Origin: Hydractinia symbiolongicarpus
Lineage: Eukaryota > Cnidaria > Hydrozoa > Anthoathecata > Hydractiniidae
DNA length: 64,000 nt
NCBI RefSeq assembly: GCF_029227915.1
Contig: NC_079886.1
Coordinates: 13,199,001-13,263,000 of the forward strand
Direction of reading: 5' to 3'
The notes under the pieces were generated by a model, which had not been told where the DNA came from, did no database searches, and saw only the letters and a program-made list of their open reading frames with translations. This document shows positions 56,465-64,000 of the stretch, piece by piece. Position 1 is the first letter of the stretch; each line of letters begins with the position of its first letter. The position numbers were made by a program, and so were the translations under genes.

Positions 56465-57191
56465 TCTATATAATAATACGCCAGTTCTGTCTGTCTGTGA
56501 CTTTTGCAAAGTGGATTATATTCTTCATAATTTTCCTTGTTAAAGTCTGTAAAACATCGCCCATAAAATTGTTCTGTAATTTACCAAATTTTACCGTTAA
56601 AATAATATTAACGTCAAAGGAAAGTATATTAAATTAATGAAGCCATTACAGCGCACTTAAAACTTTGAGGCTAAATAACTTGGAAACGAGGTGGTGACGT
56701 CAATGATTTTTCACCACGTAGGTAACTAGGGACCACCTGGGGGCAATTTAGGTAAGTTTCCCATAATTGGGCTCCTGAATCCGTTTCGGAATGAACGGCT
56801 TGATGATGTCATCAAAAAACCTTTAAACCCATATATCTCTGCAACCGTTTGTCAAAAGTATATGATCCTATACATTTTCTTGATCAGCGTTCCAAGATCT
56901 ATACGATAAAGGCAACAGGTATACAAATTTCTTAAATAATTTTTTTTTGTATTTTGCAGGTCCTTGCTGACGTCAGCAAAAATTTAAAACTCTTATATCT
57001 CCTTATACGTTTGTCGAAACATATTATTTTGATCAGCATGTTAATCTCTATGCATTATAGGCAACAGATGAACTAAATTTTGACAATTTTTTTTTGGATA
57101 TCCACTGCTGGCGTCAGCAAAGCAAGTAAAACAACCTATTTTCCATTGTCCTTCTGCCTGAGTGGATTTTTCCACGGGCCTTATCGACTAG
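56465..57191 (+). mobile_element. Complete short non-autonomous Helitron
   Basis: The 727-bp unit begins TCTATATAATAATACGCC at 56465 and ends GTGGATTTTTCCAC (stem GTGGA, loop TTTT), GGGCCTTATCGACTAG at 57188-57191, followed by T. Both ends fulfil the Helitron rules. No ORF of note. Its 5' start is identical over 17 bases to that of the Rep-bearing Helitron 2, and the 3' hairpin differs from it by one base. Confidence 0.9.
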
Positions 57192-57308
57192 TTACAAATA
57201 ATTTCATAACAACGTTATTAAAAAAAAAAACAGGGAACCTTTTTGAATTTAATTTATGCTGAATGTAATGGTGCAAAAACGAGAAGTTTGCGACCACGCA
57301 TTTTGTCA

Positions 57309-57395
57309 CGATAGCCTAGTAGGTTAGCGCGTTGCACTCAGATGCAATGTTCTGCTGCAGTGCTGGTTCAAATCTCCCTAGGAGACATTTTCTAA
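57309..57395 (+). repeat. tRNA-derived SINE head
   Basis: A-box TAGCCTAGTAGG (57312-57323) and B-box GGTTCAAATCTCC (57364-57376) are spaced as in tRNA genes. Flanking acceptor-stem pairing is poor and an A-rich stretch follows, so a SINE or tRNA pseudogene is more likely than a functional tRNA. Confidence 0.55.
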
Positions 57396-57862
57396 AAAAA
57401 AACTTTGTGAACAAAAACTTGTTAATAAAGCTAAGAAGTATTAACAAATCTAAGTATTTTTCGATTATGATTCTGACCCATTTTGTCGTCTTTAACTTGG
57501 TCAACAAATGGTCCTATATTAATTTACCATATAAAATATTCTTATGCAATTATGTTAATTAGGTTGACGCTTGATGGCAACAAGCTATCACATAGCAAAC
57601 ATAAAAACACAAATCATGTTTGTTTCAGCATTGAGCGTGAGTAGGCCTTAGACTCTACAAAGGAACACTTGGTTCTTCTTCTTAGTGTTTTGTTATATGT
57701 TTATGTATTCGCTTTGCCTTTGTTTATTGTATCCAATGTTTTTCTTGTGTTTTGTGTCTACTCATACAGTAATCAGATATATAGGTTGGTAAGTGCCCAG
57801 ATGCTAAAAATAGGATCATAAAAACTCATTTCTAATATCACTCAACTTAACAACACTCAACT
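57396..57862. other. Spacer before LINE copy 2
   Basis: AT-rich. CTCAACTTAACAACACTCAACTT (a repeated ACTCAACTT word) at 57840-57863 lies exactly at the 5' junction of LINE copy 2 and may be part of a target duplication or filler. Confidence 0.4.
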
Positions 57863-59170
57863 TGATTGATAAGTTACTTAGAGAAAGAATTGATATAGAT
57901 AAGATGCAATTTGGTTTTGTTCCAGGGCGTGGCACTACAGATGCAATATTTTTACTCAGACAGCTTCAGGAAAAGTATTTAGGAAAGAGAAAGAATCTCT
58001 ATTTTGCCTTTGTAGATTTAGAGAAAGCTTTTGATAGAGTGCCACGTAAAGTTATTTAGTGGGCTATGAGAAAATTAGGTGTGGATGAGTGGCTAGTTAC
58101 GATGGTACAGTCTATGTACAGCAATGCTAGAAGTCGTGTCAGGATTAACTATTCACTTAGTGATGAATTTAGTGTAAATGTTGGTGTACATCAGGGTTCT
58201 GTACTTAGTCCTTTGTTGTTTATTCTAGTCTTAGAAGCGCTGTTGATGGAGTTCAGAACAGGTTGTCCATGGGAGTTATTGTATGCAGATGATTTGGTTC
58301 TCATAGCAGAGTCAATGGAAGAATTAGTTAAAAAGTTTGAGAAGTGGAAGAAAGGACTAGAAGAGAAAGGGCTGAAGGTAAACACAGCAAAGTCTAAAGT
58401 CATGATAAGTAGCATTGCAGCCAAGTGTGACCTTGTAGTTGGAAAGTGGCCTTGTGGAGTTTGCAGGAAAGGGGTTGGAAGGTTAAGAGCTGACATACAG
58501 TTTGTATGCAAGCGTTGCAAAGGTGAGATTATAGAGAATGAAGTATTTCCAGCTTTAATGATGTACAACAGTGGCTCGTTAGAGATAGTTAAGAACTTCT
58601 GTTACTTAGGTGATATGTTGGGCAGTGAAGGGGGTGTTGGAAGAAGTGTTACTTGCAGGATAGGTTCTGCTTGGAAAAAGTTTAGAGAGTTACTTCCTTT
58701 ATTGACTAGCAGAGTCCTGTCAATTGAGGTAAAAGGTAGGTTGTATGAGGCCTGTGTAAGAAGTGTTATGTTGTACAGTAGTGAGACATGGGCAGTGAAG
58801 CAGGAAGATCTTGACCGTTTAGAAAGGAATGATATGAGAATGGTTAGGTGGATGTGTAATGCCAGTCTGAGAAACAGAAAGAGTTCAGATGAGCTAAGAA
58901 GCAATTAAAGATGTTATCCAGACAAGAAGATTGAATTGGCTGGGGCACTTGGAAAGAATGGAGGAGGATAATTGGGTAAGAAAGTGTAGAGACTTGATAG
59001 TTCCTGGGGCAAAGCCCAGAGGCAGACCGAGAAAGACTTGGCAGGAGGTTATAAAGACAGACTTGATAGAAAGGAAGTTGAGTTTAGATCTAACACAGTC
59101 TAGATCAGATTGGAAGAGGGTCATTAATATACCCCGTCCAACCCATGCTAGCATGGAAAACGGACGTTAA
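57863..59170 (+). pseudogene. LINE RT copy 2, PHD-like finger deleted
   Basis: RT blocks: FVPGRGTTDAIFLLRQ, VDLEKAFDRVPRKVI then a nonsense codon (TAG at 58057-58059, Trp in copy 1). Next QGSVLSPLLFILVLEALLME and the catalytic LLYADDLVLI. In the zinc-finger region the core is missing: it reads CGVCRKGVG directly joined to RLRADIQFVCKRC, an in-frame 66-base loss relative to copy 1 (near 58477). A 17-base deletion near 58895 shifts the C-terminus (WLGHLERMEE..., GRPRKTWQEV) into another frame, ending at 59170. Not active. Confidence 0.88.
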
Positions 59171-59205
59171 GCCGAGAATGATGATGATGATGATGATGAT
59201 AACAG
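57863..59205 (+). mobile_element. RTE-like LINE, copy 2 (5'-truncated)
   Basis: Same family as 43262-44795, with a 3' tail of (ATG)n at 59180-59205. The truncation is about 100 bp further downstream than in copy 1 (starts at LIDKLLRERIDIDKMQ). High similarity to copy 1 implies recent activity of the family. Confidence 0.9.
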
Positions 59206-60785
59206 TGCAGTTCAAACACCAACTTAGCCTTAAAAATTGCTACGCTTGCATTGGAATAATTTTAATCTGTAAAGTACAAAGTTTCGACCGCTGCGAAATA
59301 TAAAATAAAATAACGTACTGTAGTTAAAATAAACACATTTAATGGAAAACAACTTTTTAAACAAATTTAGTGACTTTAACTTTTTTCGTCAAATATTTTT
59401 GGTTGCCACATTTTTCTTATGTCAATGTACCAAAATCACTATAGCTATCACAAAATTGTAAAAGTGCACCTTGCCTAAATTTATTCTTGCATTTTACCAA
59501 AATTAAGAATACAGTAATATAGTGTAACATGCTATTATATATATCCCTTCCTAGCTAGCTATGTAATACAATAATTTCTAACGAAAAGTCAAAGCCAGTC
59601 ATTATATCATTGAAGTGTGTATTTTATTTTCAGTCGATTTCATCTATGCTCTTTTTTATATAACTAGTTAGCTATATTTTACAAATAAATCCTTTTTTCA
59701 AATGCTTTTCAACGTTAATCCATGTCAAACTTGCAGATCCATATATAGCTAGCTAGCTATAGCTTACTGTAAAAAAACTTCCTTTAAGTCTTTCTATAGC
59801 TAGCTGTAATTTTTATTTCTTCTTGCCAAAGTGCACTGATAATGATAGAATAGTGTTTCGTTTTAACCATTACTTTATTCCCCACAACACAAAATGTATA
59901 TGGTATATGTAGCCTGCAACTTCAGAAAGTTAACCCCTAAAACCAACATCAACAATATGTCTTCTCTTGTGTCTCTTTAAAAGTCAGTAAATTAAGTTTT
60001 CTCCGATTCCAACATCTTACTCATGTCAATATACCACAAAGAGGGTTAGCAACACCTATTTAAACGTGTTAATAAAAAAGCAAAACGTCAGTTAAAGTAA
60101 AAAATTATTTGAAGAACCATCCGGCAGGATTTTGCATTTCTGCCTCTTTTCACAGCACTAACCAGAATAGTTGTAAAAAACTGACCATGAAAATTATTTG
60201 GGCTATCAAGACAAATGAAAACATGCCAAAAATTTGTCCCTACAAAGAGATTCGCTAGCGCCCAGACTTCCGAGGTATGAAACTCCGTAATAAGAAAGTC
60301 ACTCAGTGAGAAAAAGCAAAATAAAAAAATAATATACAATTAAATTTTAATTGTTCGAAAAAGAAATAACTGCAGTTTAAAAAATATTACCAGAATTGTC
60401 AAAAACAGCAAACTTCGGTAAAAAGAATCCTGTGCACTTATGGCGCGTAGACAAATAACAAGAACGGAATCAGAAAAATTATGTTCTTTCGAAGTGTTTC
60501 CGAAATCATATTTCTCTATGTTGGCGTGTCATTAGCGTAGCGAAAAGAATTTCGTTGTCGTCATTATTTATATATAGTGGAGCGTCTTCGTTTTTCTCTT
60601 ACGTATTGTTGTGGAAATTTTATTTTTTGCAGACTACTTTTCAGGCATTTAGGAAGACCTTATTTCTGCCTACATTCACTTTTAAAAACTTTCATGGTAA
60701 CACCTTTACTTTACCAGTTAGTTAAATAAAGCTTTGGAACACTTATCTTTTTAAAAAGAAAAAAGAAAAAAAAAGTAAAAATAGT
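59206..60785. other. No recognisable gene (about 1.6 kb)
   Basis: AT-rich, with TAGC microsatellite words (59553, 59746-59762, 59800). The minus frame 60339-60088 has no known motif. Confidence 0.45.
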
Positions 60786-60846
60786 TACCAAGATGAGATT
60801 CGAACATGCGACTGCTCTTGTATCAGTGCCCAGAGAGGCTAAAATT
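60786..60846 (-). repeat. tRNA-like fragment (minus strand)
   Basis: On the minus strand TAGCCTCTCTGGG (A-box-like but with two mismatches, about 60831-60843) precedes GTTCGAATCTC (B-box, 60789-60799) at tRNA-like spacing. Probably a decayed tRNA-derived SINE or primer-binding-site-like tRNA fragment. Confidence 0.4.
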
Positions 60847-60899
60847 TCCATTCTTGTAGGACACATTTGCGTTTTAATACAAGCTCACGAGCTTGTAAT

Positions 60900-61826
60900 G
60901 ATGCTTGTTAATGATCCAAACTTCTCAAAAAATGCATTGTTTGAGCTAAAAGAAGATTCATCTCATTCCAATCAGAAAAGATTTGTGAAGACATTGCTAA
61001 CGAGCTAAAAAGGAAAACCAAAACCATGCCCTAAGTGTATCAGACTTCATGATTTGGACGAACGTAAAGAATTTTTGATGCTTAAACTTTTTGACAGACA
61101 AAAATTCGTTTTTTGGAACAGACTTTGCTTTTCGTGTTACGAACCCACTAGTGAGGATCACATTGTTGTAACTTGTCCAAAAAAACCGAAAATGCGATGT
61201 GTGCGATGAACCACATCCTACTGGTCTACATGGTTGCAGACATAAAGACATGCCTTGTGATGAAACTAAGCCGATAGGTGTTAATTACTCCAAACTAAAA
61301 ATGGAAGTGATAAGTCTCAATGTGGTTCCTGTAAAGACAACGCATCTTTTGTCATCAGTAGAGATAATCATGAAAACACTACTAGATAACGGAAGCCAAG
61401 GAACGTTCGTTCACGAAAACATCTTGGAGGAGTTGAATGTGCCAACAATACCGACAACGATTTCTATTAAAACAATGACAGGTAAAACAACTGAACAATG
61501 CAAATCGATCAATAACCTTTAAGTATCCGCTGTTGAGGATTCGAGCAAAAGGCTCAATTTACCCAGAATGTTTAGCAGGAAATTTCTACCTGTTGATAAA
61601 GAAGAAATTCCTACACCAAATAAAGTAGCAAAATGGAGTTATCTAAATGAGATCCACAAGAACCTTAAACAAGATGAAGACGAAACAGATATAGGCATAT
61701 TGATAGGTGCCAACTGCCCTCGAGCTCTCGAGCCTATTGAGATCATTCCAAGTCAAGGAAATGGGCGTTATGCCTTTCGTTCAGTGCTAGGGTGGTGTGT
61801 AACAGGTCCGATAATTTCACAATAAG
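60900..61826 (+). pseudogene. BEL/Pao retrotransposon gag-pol remnant, first part
   Basis: The segments follow BEL/Pao order. Gag-end Cys/His motifs: CPKCIRLHDLDERKEF (about 61030), CFSCYEPTSEDH (about 61126) and CDEPHPTGLHGCRH (about 61205). Then the aspartic protease start LLDNGSQGTFVHENI (about 61380-61425; DNG in place of the usual D[ST]G). Then the linker to RT: FLPVDKEEIPTPNKVAKWSY (61586 on) and ILIGANCPRALEP (about 61700), SVLGWCVTGPI (about 61784). Frameshifts or stops occur at about 61006, 61195 and 61521. It is split from its second part by the TTAA-type element at 61853-63417. It lies in an LTR-element family; not active. Confidence 0.85.
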
Positions 61827-61852
61827 TTCACAAAACAGCTCAAAAAGATTAA

Positions 61853-63417
61853 CATCGTGTTCGTGTAACGAGCGTGGTGCACACGAACCACAATAAAATC
61901 ATGGTCTTTATGTATAACAAACATTCAAACATTCTATCGTGGCCACCACGGTAATATTATTATCTCCACGAAGGATCGTGTGTCCCACGATTATTTTCGT
62001 GAGCTCCACGATTTTTATAACCAGTATAATTTAATATTTTCTCTTCTTAAAAAAGTCTTTTATTAAAGTCAATTTGTTTGTTTCAGGTTTTATCAAGTTA
62101 AAAAAAGCATATTCGTAGTTTTTGCTTGGTGTATACTTTTTCGTCATGGAAGCGATAGTATTTTTACGAAATATCATTTATCTAGAAAAGTTAAATTTGT
62201 CTGCTCCGATGAAATGTTTTTTAAGATTGCATTTTAAAAGTTCAAAACGAAAAGCGGCGATAGAAATGTTTTTTAAGATCGCATTTTAAAAGTTTAAAAA
62301 CGAAAAGCGGCGATAGAAATGCTCTTTTAGATCGCATTTTAAAAGTTTATAAGCGAAATGCAACGATAGAAATGTTTTTTTAGATCGCATTTTAAAAGTT
62401 TAAAAACAAAAAGCGATGATAGAAATGTTTTTTTAAATCGCATTTTAAAAGTTTATAAGCGAAAAGCGACGATAGAAATGTTTTTTTAGATCGCATTTTA
62501 AAAGTTCAAAAATGAAAAGCGGCGATAGAAATGCTCTTTTAGATTGCATTCTAAAAGTTTATAAGCAAAATGCGCAATAGAAATGTTTTTTTTAGATCGC
62601 ATTTTAAAAGTTTATAAGCGAAAAGCGGCGATAGAAATGTTTTTTTAGATCGCATTTTAAAAGTTTAAAAACGAAAAGCGGCGATAGAAATGCTCTTTTA
62701 GATCGCATTTTAAAAGTTTATAAGCGAAATGCAACGATAGAAATGTTTTTTTAGATCGCATTTTAAAAGTTTAAAAACAAAAAGCGATGATAGAAATGTT
62801 TTTTTAAATCGCATTTTAAAAGTTTATAAGCGAAAAGCGACGATAGAAATGTTTTTTTAGATCGCATTTTAAAAGTTCAAAAATGAAAAGCGGCGATAGA
62901 AATGCTCTTTTAGATTGCATTCTAAAAGTTTATAAGCAAAATGCGCAATAGAAATGTTTTTTTTAGATCGCATTTTAAAAGTTTATAAGCGAAAAGCGGC
63001 GATAGAAATGTTTTTTTAGATCGCATTTTAAAAGTTAATAAGCGAAAAGCGAAGATAAAAATGTTTTTTTAGATAGCATTTTAAAAGTTTATAGACAAAA
63101 AGCGGCGATAGAAATGTTTTTTTACATCGCATTTTGATTCACGAACGATTAAAATCTATTATGTAGCTAGCTTTATGACAACGAATTAAAACGTGTTAAT
63201 TAATTTTTTTGCCGTCGGTTTTTTGATTTAATTGATAAACTAACGGTCTTTGTTGTTTTACAATAGAAGTTATCTATCGTAGAAGCCACGATGTGATATT
63301 TAATTTTCGTTCGTGTAGTCCTCGAAACATGATCGTGAGGTCCATGATTGTTAAAAAAATGCGCATTGTGGACTATCGTGGTTCGTGCGTAACATGAAAT
63401 AAACACAAACCACGATG
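61853..63417. mobile_element. TTAA-type non-autonomous DNA element with minisatellite core
   Basis: Begins CATCGTGTTCGTG and ends in the inverse CACGATG. TTAA stands on both sides (61849-61852, 63418-63421). The outer 150 bp at each end repeat CACGA/TCGTG words in both orientations. The middle (62215-63140) is a 53-bp minisatellite. No transposase. TTAA duplication is used by piggyBac, Kolobok and Sola3; I cannot decide among them. Sequences either side resume BEL/Pao pol, which supports the insertion borders. Confidence 0.72.
62215..63140. repeat. 53-bp minisatellite with a 7-unit higher-order repeat
   Basis: About 17 units of roughly 53 bp, core AGATCGCATTTTAAAAGTTT then a variable AAGCGAAAAGCGRCGATAG segment and AAATG plus T7-8. 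Diagnostic variants (GAAATGCAACGATAG at 62353 and 62723; CAAAAAGCGATGATAG at 62405 and 62776; GCAAAATGCGCAATAG at 62563 and 62934) recur about 371 bp apart, i.e. seven units, showing a duplicated higher-order block. No coding frame. Confidence 0.93.
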
Positions 63418-63421
63418 TTAA

Positions 63422-64000
63422 CAAACCTTTTCACAGTACTGTATGTATCAACGATAACATGCCAACTCAATTCGTTCTTCAAGATAATGTGAATGGTTTG
63501 GTAGAAATGATGCTGATGATGTTTCGTCAGGATTTTAAATACATTGGCTGGAGAACCAATCATTGCAAGATCGAAAATTTCTAAAGCTGATGGATCAAAA
63601 CGTAAAATTGGTAGATGGACATTCTCAACTTCCGTTGCCATTCAAAGATCCTATGTGTAAAGTTTCAAATAATAAAAGTCAAGCCATTAAACGAGCCCAT
63701 AGCCTGAAGCGAAAGCTTCAACAGAATCAGTGGATGAATGATGACTATTGCACATTTATGAAAACCATCCTCGATAAAGGATTTGCACAGAGAGCATATT
63801 GTTCTTGTGAGAAGGGAACAACTTGGTACTTGCCACACCATGGGGTGTACCACCCAAGAAAGCCAAATAAAATCAAAGTTGTATTCGACTGTAGTGCTCT
63901 ATATGGTGGTGTATCCCTTTACTCTCTTCTCTTACAAGGTCCTGACTTGGTGAGTTTTCACAAGATTTAGAGAAGAGCAAGTGACAGTTGCTGGTGACAT
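63422..64000 (+). pseudogene. BEL/Pao pol, second part (runs off the window)
   Basis: Continues pol after the TTAA element: an open frame with VNGLVEMMLMMFRQDF (about 63490-63540), then in the next frame LQDRKFLKLMDQNVKLVDGH (about 63560-63620), LPLPFKDPMC, SLKRKLQQNQW, YLPHHGVYHPRKPNKIKVVF (about 63830-63890; start of BEL RT) and LLQGPDL. A shift near 63935 is followed by TRFREEQVTVAGD, the next RT block, cut by the window end. The usual residues between GPDL and TRF are partly missing. The catalytic RT box lies beyond the window. Confidence 0.85.

Noticed and set aside
57309-57395. Functional tRNA gene
   Set aside because: A and B boxes are present but the acceptor stem does not pair well by eye and no proper 3' terminator follows; better explained as a SINE head.
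62215-63140. Regular repeats that could suggest a CRISPR array
   Set aside because: Units are contiguous variants of one 53-bp sequence without unique spacers, and the window is clearly eukaryotic.

Overview
This is an AT-rich animal nuclear sequence made almost entirely of transposable elements in nested, tandem and decayed states. The mix of Helitrons, Penelope-like elements with GIY-YIG nuclease, RTE-like LINEs, a Zator-like DNA transposon, Tigger/pogo, PIF-Harbinger, BEL/Pao, copia and a Polinton-type integrase suits an early-branching metazoan. A cnidarian, perhaps a hydrozoan, is my best guess; that is inference from the TE set, not proof. There are no bacterial operons, rRNA genes or convincing functional tRNA genes.

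Host gene. The only clear host gene is on the minus strand. Four small exons (38694-38641, 31846-31776, 31663-31605, 31495-31443) join in one frame with canonical GT..AG borders and encode ankyrin repeats. The first intron is about 6.8 kb and holds a foldback element, MITEs and Helitron pieces. Both gene ends are outside what I could find.

Layout. 1-5.1 kb: a decayed LINE RT, an 0.8-kb CTAA/CTAAG satellite and a MITE-like element. 5.1-7 kb: a Harbinger derivative with TAA target duplication and two minus-strand Helitrons head to tail. 10.2-14.3 kb: a decayed TIR element containing a complete Tigger/pogo transposon whose intron carries an intact antisense ORF with a HIRAN-like domain. 16.5-28.7 kb: three Helitrons head to tail with no bases between CTAG ends and TC starts; the middle one carries a foldback element with perfect 208-bp arms, a TATA box and a candidate first exon. 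31-39 kb: the ankyrin gene and the elements in its intron. 39.2-42.4 kb: a Penelope element in inverted double-copy form and a copia remnant. 42.7-50.5 kb: a probable Polinton-type remnant split by a LINE and then a Helitron, itself split by a Zator-like transposon with TTA duplication. 51.7-53 kb: a second Penelope copy. 56-59 kb: tandem short Helitrons, a tRNA-like SINE head and a second LINE copy. 60.9-64 kb: a BEL/Pao pol pseudogene split by a TTAA-type element filled with a 53-bp minisatellite.

How parts relate. The roughly 730-bp Helitrons without genes share the 5' TCTATATAATAATACGC start and a 3' GTGGA..TCCAC hairpin plus CTAG with the Rep/helicase Helitrons, so the larger family probably mobilised them. 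Almost every protein-coding element has frameshifts or truncations. The HIRAN-like ORF is the main recognisable exception; the Zator-like transposase has a single frameshift. Coordinates of decayed element edges are approximate.
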